The translations under genes and the position numbers were made by a program. Below, piece after piece: positions 18,487-24,404 of a stretch of DNA of 64,000 nt (its first letter is position 1; each line of letters begins with the position of its first letter). Source of the stretch: Pseudomonas sp. H1h (GTDB lineage: Bacteria; Pseudomonadota; Gammaproteobacteria; Pseudomonadales; Pseudomonadaceae); contig NZ_AYMJ01000003.1 in assembly GCF_000633255.1 (NCBI RefSeq), positions 1 to 64,000 of the forward strand, written 5' to 3'. The notes under the pieces were generated by a model. The model saw only the letters and a list, made by a program, of their open reading frames with translations. It was not told the origin of the DNA and searched no databases.

Positions 18487-18513
18487 AGATCAAAATTTCG
18501 CAGCCTTCGGCAG
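18487..18513 (-). repeat. Repeat element B, inverted copy
   Basis: AGATCAAAATTTCGCAGCC and following bases are the reverse complement of 18183-18209 with three mismatches. It lies in the upstream region of the metallothionein gene. Confidence 0.6.
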
Positions 18514-18532
18514 CTCCTACACTGATCTTTAC

Positions 18533-18550
18533 GGCTTGCCCCGGCAAGCC
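18533..18550. promoter_or_regulatory. 18-bp perfect palindrome upstream of the metallothionein gene
   Basis: GGCTTGCC-CC-GGCAAGCC, ending 32 bases before the metallothionein start and just ahead of its ribosome-binding site. It could be an operator or a 5'-UTR hairpin, or be REP-derived because GGCTTGC also occurs in REP arms. Confidence 0.4.
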
Positions 18551-18582
18551 GCAGACAACCACCAAAAAAGGAGTCCGCCCAC

Positions 18583-18750
18583 ATGCCAGATAGAAAATGC
18601 GATTGCCCCAACTGCAAATGCACAATCAAGGAAGGCGACCACGCCTACGCCGTACACGGCAAACACTACTGCTGTGAAGCCTGCGCGCACCACCACAAGG
18701 GTGGCGAGGAGTGTTCAAGCAAGGGCTGCCATTGCGCCCACCCCAAATGA
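18583..18750 (+). CDS. Bacterial metallothionein
   Basis: A 55-residue protein with ten cysteines (6, 8, 11, 13, 30, 31, 34, 44, 49, 51) and eight histidines. It begins C-D-C-P-N-C-K-C and has the core H-Y-C-C-E-A-C-A. This is the pattern of the SmtA/BmtA family, which binds Zn or Cd in a four-metal thiolate cluster in the cytoplasm. Compared with P. aeruginosa PmtA it lacks the long C-terminal tail. The ATG is preceded by an excellent AAAAAAGGAG. It sits at the edge of a repeat-rich gene-free stretch. A metal-responsive repressor gene is not adjacent. Identification is firm from the cysteine pattern. Confidence 0.93.
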   Translation: MPDRKCDCPNCKCTIKEGDHAYAVHGKHYCCEACAHHHKGGEECSSKGCHCAHPK

Positions 18751-18764
18751 CGACATGCAAAAAA

Positions 18765-18790
18765 AAGTGGAGCCTAATCAGGCTCCACTT
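18765..18790 (-). terminator. Terminator overlapping the end of the 90-residue protein gene
   Basis: AAGTGGAGCC-(6 bases)-GGCTCCACTT is a perfect 10-bp stem. On the minus strand it is followed by a T run (AAAAAAA on the plus strand at 18758-18766). The stop codon of the minus-strand gene lies at the hairpin loop, so the stem includes its last codons. It may also limit read-through from the metallothionein gene. Confidence 0.8.
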
Positions 18791-19046
18791 CCAGTTTCAG
18801 GCTTTCATCATCCAGCCGTTCGGTATGACGTACCGTGCCTTGCAGCCGTCGACCTTCAACCCTGACCACCACGGTTTTCGCCTGGTCGAGGTCTTCCGGT
18901 AACGGTGCCGGTACGCGCAGGGCGAAGCAGTATGGGTCATCTTCGACGGGTTCCAGGCCCACTCGACAGTCGACGCTTTTGGTGATGCGGCCGAACAGGG
19001 TGTCAAGGCCGTAATCCAGATGCGCCGGGCTGAAGATGCTGGTCAT
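18774..19046 (-). CDS. Small protein of unknown function (90 aa)
   Basis: A 90-residue acidic, soluble protein starting M-T-S-I-F-S-P-A-H-L-D-Y-G-L-D-T-L-F-G-R. ATG 19046 has GGGGGAA upstream. There is no signal peptide, membrane segment or cysteine cluster (only two Cys), and I do not recognise the family. Its codons look normal for the region and it has its own terminator, so it is very probably a real gene. It is 38 bases downstream of another small orphan gene on the same strand and may be cotranscribed with it. Confidence 0.75.
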   Translation of the reverse strand: MTSIFSPAHLDYGLDTLFGRITKSVDCRVGLEPVEDDPYCFALRVPAPLPEDLDQAKTVVVRVEGRRLQGTVRHTERLDDESLKLEVEPD

Positions 19047-19084
19047 GTGTATTCCCCCAAATGTCCCCATTGCCTGGCGAGAGT

Positions 19085-19312
19085 CTAGCTCGCCGGTCGC
19101 CATGTGACATTTTCCACGCCGAATTTTTCCGCCATCGGTTTGCTGGTCTTTTGCACTTTTTCCCGGCCGAAACGCGGGATGCGACCCACGCCGGCGTCGC
19201 AGCTTGCCCAGTGCCACGCCTCGGCATTGTCCATTTTGTCCGAACGGATAATGAACGATTTGGGCGTGCCGTGAAGGGTGTAGTCGATGACAAACAGTTT
19301 TGCGTTGTTCAT
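19085..19312 (-). CDS. Small protein of unknown function (75 aa, DUF6555-like)
   Basis: A 75-residue basic protein. Its N-terminal half is M-N-N-A-K-L-F-V-I-D-Y-T-L-H-G-T-P-K-S-F, and its C-terminal half is K-V-Q-K-T-S-K-P-M-A-E-K-F-G-V. I recall this kind of short protein in Pseudomonas as DUF6555, but the label is uncertain. ATG 19312 follows a suitable GGAGG-like stretch. No signal peptide or metal motif is visible. It is the likely first gene of a two-gene unit with the 90-residue protein. Confidence 0.72.
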   Translation of the reverse strand: MNNAKLFVIDYTLHGTPKSFIIRSDKMDNAEAWHWASCDAGVGRIPRFGREKVQKTSKPMAEKFGVENVTWRPAS

Positions 19313-19448
19313 AAAGCCCGTATTCCTCCCTGTGGTATTAGAAGGATCGCGGCGCGCCGGGAAAATTCACTCGGATTGTCCGACGGTATCTATCGTTGGC
19401 GACACATCGGCGCACTGGTTACCATGGCCGCTCCGCCAACCCCAATGA

Positions 19449-20225
19449 ATGCTCGCCATGGCCCTCGCTGCGCCTCCCGATCTGAGTGATACCGATGTGC
19501 CGGTGCAACCGCTGGCGCGTACCTATCCGCGTGGGTTATTCATCGAGCCGCACGAGCATGTCTGGGGTCAGTTGCTGTATGCGATGAGCGGGGTGATGTG
19601 GGTCGAAACCCCGCATGAAGCGTTGGTGGTGCCGCCGCAACGGGCGGTGTGGTTGCCGCCCGGGGTGCCGCACGGGATTCGCGTGGTTTCGGACTTGCAG
19701 ATGCGCAACATCTACCTGCGTCCGGCGCTGGCGGCGACGCTGGATGCGACGGTGCAAGTGATCGAGGTTGCAGGGCTGCTGCGTGAGTTGATCGTCGGGC
19801 TGGTCGAGCAGGGTGACAGCGGTGAGCCGGCCTATTACGACGCATTGGTCGGTCTGGCGTTGCTGGAGCTCAAGCGTGCCCGGCGCTCGCAATTGAAGAT
19901 CGCAATGCCGGACGATTCCGACCGGCGCCTGATGAACCTGTGTCAGGCGGTGATGGCGGCGCCGTCGCTGGACATTCCTTTCGAGCAGCACGCGGAAAAC
20001 GCCGGGGCCAGTGTGCGTACGCTGGCGCGGTTGTTCAAGGACAGCCTCGGTATGGGCTTCGCCGAATGGCGGCGGCAGGTGCAACTGGCGACGGCCGTGG
20101 CGGAGTTGATTCAGGGCGTGCCAGTGAGTGCGATCGCTCGGCAGCTGGGCTATTCGCCGAGCAGTTTCAGTGACATGTTCCGCCGGGAACTGGGCGTAGC
20201 ACCCTCGCAATTCATGAGCACCTGA
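19449..20225 (+). CDS. AraC-family transcriptional regulator with cupin sensor
   Basis: A 258-residue regulator with an N-terminal cupin domain (about 25-100) and a C-terminal AraC double HTH (about 165-255). The cupin contains R-G-L-F-I-E-P-H-E-H-V-W-G-Q-L and a P-P-Q-R-A-V-W-L-P-P-G-V-P-H segment. The recognition motif is I-A-R-Q-L-G-Y-S-P-S-S-F-S-D-M-F-R-R-E-L-G. Starts at ATG 19449 or ATG 19458 are both possible. It is the only gene in this transcript. The XapX-MDR operon downstream on the same strand is a possible target, by position only. Confidence 0.9.
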   Translation: MLAMALAAPPDLSDTDVPVQPLARTYPRGLFIEPHEHVWGQLLYAMSGVMWVETPHEALVVPPQRAVWLPPGVPHGIRVVSDLQMRNIYLRPALAATLDATVQVIEVAGLLRELIVGLVEQGDSGEPAYYDALVGLALLELKRARRSQLKIAMPDDSDRRLMNLCQAVMAAPSLDIPFEQHAENAGASVRTLARLFKDSLGMGFAEWRRQVQLATAVAELIQGVPVSAIARQLGYSPSSFSDMFRRELGVAPSQFMST

Positions 20226-20233
20226 ACACAACC

Positions 20234-20325
20234 CCTGTGGGAGCGAGCCTGCTCGCGAAAGCGCCGGGTCAGTGACTTCATTCTTCACAGGCATATCGCA
20301 TTCGCGAGCAGGCTCGCTCCTACAC
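20234..20325. repeat. REPIN (GAGCCTGCTC subtype)
   Basis: GTGGGAGCGAGCCTGCTCGC on the left, with GCGAGCAGGCTCGCTCCTAC on the right. Confidence 0.87.
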
Positions 20326-20437
20326 TGGAGTGTGGCGAATTCAACCGATTTGGCCGAAATTCAGAAGTCCTTGGCCGGCGCCTCCGCCGATCCTTCCCTA
20401 GACTCTGCCCATCCCTTTCACGCGGTGGAGTTCCCCC

Positions 20438-20611
20438 ATGAACTACCTGATTTCGCTGGCCATCGGTCTGGGTGTCGGCCTGCTCTATGGCGCGCTGCAT
20501 TTTCGTTCGCCGGCACCTCCGGCCATCGCCCTGGTGGGGCTGCTCGGCATGCTCGCGGGTGAGCAGTTGTGGCCGCTGGGTCGGCAACTGGTCGCAGGCT
20601 GGTTCTCGTGA
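20438..20611 (+). CDS. XapX domain protein (DUF1427)
   Basis: A 57-residue membrane protein with two hydrophobic stretches around the conserved core S-P-A-P-P-A-I-A-L-V-G-L-L-G-M-L-A-G-E-Q. That core is the signature of the XapX/DUF1427 family. ATG 20438 is preceded by a GTGGAG-containing stretch at ribosome-binding distance. It lies 31 bases upstream of an MDR dehydrogenase on the same strand and is likely cotranscribed. Its function is unknown in the family; it is a small inner-membrane protein. Confidence 0.88.
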   Translation: MNYLISLAIGLGVGLLYGALHFRSPAPPAIALVGLLGMLAGEQLWPLGRQLVAGWFS

Positions 20612-20642
20612 ATTTTTCTTTCTCTCTTCGGTGGATGTCCTC

Positions 20643-21599
20643 ATGAAAGCACTGCAATTCGATAAAACCGGCGACCTGTCCTCCCTGCGCTTGGTCGACG
20701 TAGCCACTCCGGTGCCCGGCGCTGACGAAGTGCTGGTCGAGATCAAGGCGGCCGGTTTGAACCCCAGCGACGTAAAGAACGTGCTCGGGCGTTTCCCCTA
20801 CACCACATTGCCACGGATTCCCGGGCGCGATTTCGCCGGCGTCGTGGTTGCAGGGCCGCAGGCCTTACTTGGTCAGGAGGTGTGGGGCACCGGGCGCGAA
20901 CTGGGCTTTTTCGCCGATGGCTCGCATGCGCAATTCGTCAAGCTGCCGGCCAACGGCGTGGCGCATAAACCGTCGCACCTGAGCTTCGCCCAGGCTGCCA
21001 GCCTCGGCGTGCCGTACACCACGGCATGGGATGCGCTGGAACGCAGCCTGGTGAGTGCTGAAACCCGTTTGCTGGTGATCGGTGGCGGTGCGGTGGCGAC
21101 GGCGGCGTTGGCGTTGGCCAAGGTCCGTGGGGCGCAGATACTCGCGGCGGCGCGGCGGCCAGAGCAGGTCAAGGACTTGCAGGCACAGGGTTTTCAGACG
21201 ATTCAGCTGGATAAGCCCGAAGACCTCGGTGCACAGGTCCACGCGGTGTACAGCGGCGGCGCCGATGTGATCTTCGACACCACCGGTTTCTGGCTGCCGG
21301 CCTCGGTGGCGGCGCTGGCACCGTTCGGTCGTATCGCGATTATCGCGGCCCCGGTCGACGGCCATGTGCAGTTGCCGGCGCTGGCGCTGTACCGCAAGGG
21401 CGGTTCGGTGGTCGGGATCAACTCGCTGCTGTATGGCGTGCAAGCTTGCGCGGCGATGCTGGAGCAGTTCGGGCGGTTCTTCGATGAGGATCGGCTGCCA
21501 TTGCCGCAGGGTTTGCTCGAGGTGCCATTGGCGGAGGGGTTGCAGCGCTATGCCGAGGTGAATCAGGGCAGTGGCGACAAGATTATCCTTATCCCTTAA
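20643..21599 (+). CDS. MDR-family quinone oxidoreductase / zinc-type alcohol dehydrogenase-like protein
   Basis: A 318-residue medium-chain dehydrogenase/reductase. The N-terminal GroES-like half has A-A-G-L-N-P-S-D-V-K and P-G-R-D-F-A-G-V-V. The Rossmann half has L-L-V-I-G-G-G-A-V-A for NAD(P) binding. The zinc-ligand cysteines of classic alcohol dehydrogenases are absent, so it is the zinc-free quinone-oxidoreductase type. ATG 20643 is the second gene after XapX. Substrate cannot be inferred; it is probably a soluble NADPH-dependent reductase. Confidence 0.87.
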   Translation: MKALQFDKTGDLSSLRLVDVATPVPGADEVLVEIKAAGLNPSDVKNVLGRFPYTTLPRIPGRDFAGVVVAGPQALLGQEVWGTGRELGFFADGSHAQFVKLPANGVAHKPSHLSFAQAASLGVPYTTAWDALERSLVSAETRLLVIGGGAVATAALALAKVRGAQILAAARRPEQVKDLQAQGFQTIQLDKPEDLGAQVHAVYSGGADVIFDTTGFWLPASVAALAPFGRIAIIAAPVDGHVQLPALALYRKGGSVVGINSLLYGVQACAAMLEQFGRFFDEDRLPLPQGLLEVPLAEGLQRYAEVNQGSGDKIILIP

Positions 21600-21612
21600 C
21601 GCCGCAAAACAA

Positions 21613-21917
21613 CTGTGGGAGCGGGCTTGCTCGCGAAAGCGGCTCGCCATTCAACCAAAGACTGCCTGACCCACCGCCTTCGGGAGCAAGCCCCCTCCCA
21701 CATTTGAAACGCATGCCCCTGTGGGAGCGGGCTTGCTCGCGAAAGCGGTATTTCATTCAACCAAAAACCGCCTGACCCACCGCCTTCGGGAGCAAGCCCC
21801 CTCCCAGATTTGAAACGCATCCCCCTGTGGGAGCGGGCTTGCTCGCGAAAACGGTATTTCATTCAACCAAAAACCGCCTGACCCACCGCCTTCGGGAGCA
21901 AGCCCCCTCCCACAGTC
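21613..21917. repeat. Three tandem 106-bp hybrid REPINs
   Basis: GTGGGAGCGGGCTTGCTCGC begins at 21615, 21721 and 21827, exactly 106 bases apart. Each unit closes with a different inverted arm, TTCGGGAGCAAGCCCCCTCC, of another REP subtype, and a shared spacer TTCATTCAACCAAA-CCGCC. The units are nearly identical to one another, so duplication is recent. They fill the gap between converging genes. Confidence 0.9.
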
Positions 21918-21957
21918 AGAACGCAAGCCTGCGCCCACATTTTTTGCTGCACAGGTT

Positions 21958-22980
21958 TCAGGATTGCGGGACGCCGTTCTCCCACGCCGACCAGTTTTTC
22001 AGGATGTCCTGCACCAGCGGATTACCCGTGCGATAGAGATTCTCCAGCGCCGGCACGAAGCCGCCTTGATCGGCGTACTTGAGCAGGTTATCCACTTCGC
22101 TGCCGCCCGGTGCGGGCCGGTCGAAGTCGGAGCCAGCACGCACTACCGCCAGCCGTTGCACGTCCACCAGACCTTCGCGGCTGGCGCGCAGCAAGGCCTC
22201 GTAGGTCGAGTTGTCTTCCTGTTGCGTGGTGCAATATTCACCTTTGTTGTCGGTCAGCAGTTGGGTCCAGACCTCGGCGCGTTCGCTCAGGCGTGTGCCG
22301 GAGTACCAGGTGTTGCCCGCCAGCGTATCGCAGCGGGTAACCACTGGCGGCTGGTTGGCCGGGGCAGACGGGTATTTCAGGCGCCACGCCGCCGATTCCT
22401 TGCTTTCGCTCAGCTCGACCTTGTGGCTCAGGGCGAAGGCTTTCGCCTGTAATGTCGGGTTGAGTTCGAAGACTTCGGTCTTGTAGTCCAGCGGCGGTTT
22501 TTCGTTGGGGCCCTTGGTGTTGATGCCGATATAACCGGTCGGCCAGTTCGACGGCGCGTCGCGCGAATCCAGTTCCCATTGCGTACCGAATTCCACCAGG
22601 TAGTGCGCCCACGCGGCGGTGCCGATGGTCCCGTGTTTCGGGCTGATACCGGCGATCCCGGCGATCAGGAAGTAGCTTTTGCGCAGGTCGAATTTCGGCG
22701 ACAGGGCCAATGCCAGGGTCGAGGCGGCGGCGTTGGTCTGGCCCATGCCGGTGGTCAACAGGCACACCTGCTGCGCGTTGCAGCGGATGGTCGGGTATTC
22801 GGCGGACAACCCCGGCACGCGGATTTCCTGCTTGAGGTTAAGGCGCTCGATCCAGTGCTGTGCCTCGGGGGCGAACATGGTGATCAGCACCACTTTCGGC
22901 TGGATCGGCGCTTCAGCCGCCCATGTGGTGGAAGAGAGCAGGGCCGCAGCGGCCAGGGTCAGACGCGTCATTGCTTGCAT
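21958..22980 (-). CDS. Purine nucleoside permease-family exported protein (NUP)
   Basis: A 340-residue protein with a signal peptide (L-T-L-A-A-A-A-L-L-S-S-T-T-W-A-A). The mature domain is of the NUP family, related by fold to nucleoside phosphorylases, with I-A-G-I-A-G-I-S-P-K-H-G-T-I-G-T. In fungi NUP proteins take up nucleosides. Here the protein is predicted periplasmic and could bind or cleave nucleosides after passage through the outer membrane. ATG 22980 has AGGAG upstream. It is 15 bases downstream of tsx and in the same operon, which strongly supports a nucleoside role. Confidence 0.87.
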   Translation of the reverse strand: MQAMTRLTLAAAALLSSTTWAAEAPIQPKVVLITMFAPEAQHWIERLNLKQEIRVPGLSAEYPTIRCNAQQVCLLTTGMGQTNAAASTLALALSPKFDLRKSYFLIAGIAGISPKHGTIGTAAWAHYLVEFGTQWELDSRDAPSNWPTGYIGINTKGPNEKPPLDYKTEVFELNPTLQAKAFALSHKVELSESKESAAWRLKYPSAPANQPPVVTRCDTLAGNTWYSGTRLSERAEVWTQLLTDNKGEYCTTQQEDNSTYEALLRASREGLVDVQRLAVVRAGSDFDRPAPGGSEVDNLLKYADQGGFVPALENLYRTGNPLVQDILKNWSAWENGVPQS

Positions 22981-22995
22981 GAGAATCTCCTGAAT

Positions 22996-23955
22996 TCAGA
23001 ACTGGTAGCCGATGCCGGCGTAGTAACCCCACCCGTTGGAGCGTGCGCGGAAGTTGCCATCGCCGAAGTTCAGCTCGCTGCCGTCCTCCCAGTTGCCGCC
23101 GTTGTGGAAATAACGGCCGACCAGGGTGAAGCGCAAGTGGGTGAACGAGTACAGCAACACGTTGGTCGCCACCGTGGCATTGGCGGTGCGCGCCGGGTTG
23201 TCCTTGTGCAGGTCCGAGCCAAAATCGAAGTTGGTGAAGCCGATGTAGGTCAGCGAGGCACCGTTGCTGAATTTGTCGATGGGTACGATGTACTTGAGCT
23301 GCGCGCGGTAACCGTCCCACGAATACTCATTGCTCGCGCCGTAGTTTTCCCACTGGTAGCGCCCGTACAGGTTGGCCGACAGGTTGACCCGCGAATGAGT
23401 GTCGATGTCGGTGCCCAAGCCGCTGTACAGCGTGTTGGCGCGATTCTCCTTACGGCTGCCGTGATCGTAGATCCAGTCGAACGCCACGTACCATTCCTTG
23501 AACGGACCGATGGCCAGACTGCGGCCGGCGAGGTAGTCAATGGATATGCGTGGTTCGTGCTCCATGAACACCGGTGAGCCGTGGTCCCACACGCCTTTGT
23601 CGTGGCTGTTGCCGATGTTGAAGATCTTCGGAATGTCGACGTAGCCGTACAGCTCGAACGGCCCCTTGCGCCCGAAGTATTCATATTCCAGGTAGATATC
23701 GTCGGCCGGTTGCGGGCCGAAGCTGATGTCCTTGCTGCCGATCAGCGTCAGGTCCTGGTTGTACCAGTCCGACAGATAGGCGCCTTGTTTCGGCGGACTG
23801 GCTTCGGGGCTGAGGGTTTCGCCCTGGGCAGATTCTTCGGGCAAGGCCGGCTGCGCCAGCGCGCTGTGGCTGAGAACTCCGGTAACGCCGGTCAGTAGCA
23901 AGGAAACAGCAAACGTGCGCGCAAATGGGGCGCGAAGAGGGGAAGCGGCGTGCAT
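22996..23955 (-). CDS. tsx: Tsx-family outer-membrane nucleoside channel
   Basis: A 319-residue protein with a signal peptide ending S-H-S-A-L-A. The beta-barrel then has the alternating aromatic pattern and terminal aromatic residue (Y-Q-F) of outer-membrane proteins. The segments D-I-Y-L-E-Y-E-Y-F-G-R-K-G-P-F-E-L-Y-G-Y and D-K-G-V-W belong to the Tsx nucleoside-specific channel. It lets nucleosides into the periplasm. It is the first gene of tsx-NUP. A PurR-like palindrome 83 bases upstream probably controls it. Confidence 0.9.
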   Translation of the reverse strand: MHAASPLRAPFARTFAVSLLLTGVTGVLSHSALAQPALPEESAQGETLSPEASPPKQGAYLSDWYNQDLTLIGSKDISFGPQPADDIYLEYEYFGRKGPFELYGYVDIPKIFNIGNSHDKGVWDHGSPVFMEHEPRISIDYLAGRSLAIGPFKEWYVAFDWIYDHGSRKENRANTLYSGLGTDIDTHSRVNLSANLYGRYQWENYGASNEYSWDGYRAQLKYIVPIDKFSNGASLTYIGFTNFDFGSDLHKDNPARTANATVATNVLLYSFTHLRFTLVGRYFHNGGNWEDGSELNFGDGNFRARSNGWGYYAGIGYQF

Positions 23956-24037
23956 TCAAAGTCCTTTTTTGCGGATCGAGGCCCGGGTTCTGCGGGTCTG
24001 TACGGTTTTGTTACGAAAAAGCCGTTATAGGCAGGTA

Positions 24038-24049
24038 GCAAACGTTTGC
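24038..24049. promoter_or_regulatory. LacI/PurR-type operator upstream of tsx
   Basis: GCAAACGTTTGC, a perfect 12-bp palindrome with a central CG, is the core of PurR/LacI-family operators (PurR consensus ACGCAAACGTTTGCGT). It is 83 bases upstream of the tsx start. No LacI-family gene lies in the window. Confidence 0.65.
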
Positions 24050-24085
24050 ACAAGGCGTACCAGTTTTCCAGATACAGCTATTTCA

Positions 24086-24174
24086 CTGTGGGAGCGGGCT
24101 TGCTCGCGAAGGCGTCGGGTCAGCTGACACGGGCTTCATCGTTACACCGATTTCGCGAGCAAGCCCGCTCCCAC
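24086..24174. repeat. REPIN
   Basis: GTGGGAGCGGGCTTGCTCGC and its inverse, between the two divergent promoters of tsx and the autotransporter. Confidence 0.9.
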
Positions 24175-24404
24175 GGGGGGACACCATGAGGTCAAAATCC
24201 TGTGTTTGCTGGTCGAAAGCCTCGGTTTAGACGGCCTAGTATTAAAGTATTAACACCATTTAATCAGTGCCCCATGGCGGGGCGTCTACTAGCTTTGTCC
24301 CCAATCAACGGTTTTGTGATGACCGTCGCAGTCTTGATTCGCGTGTGGAATAAGCACGGCTGCACGCCTTCAAGGAAGAAATTGGCCACGACAAGGAGTA
24401 GCCC

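Larger units (their letters stand above)
23956..24404. other. Intergenic region between divergent tsx and the giant autotransporter gene
   Basis: About 450 bases without a gene. From the left it holds the tsx promoter region with the palindrome at 24038-24049, then a REPIN at 24086-24174. Beyond that is an AT-rich patch (TATTAAAGTATTAACACC, about 24240-24258), the likely promoter area of the autotransporter gene, ahead of AAGGAG and the GTG at 24405. Confidence 0.6.
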
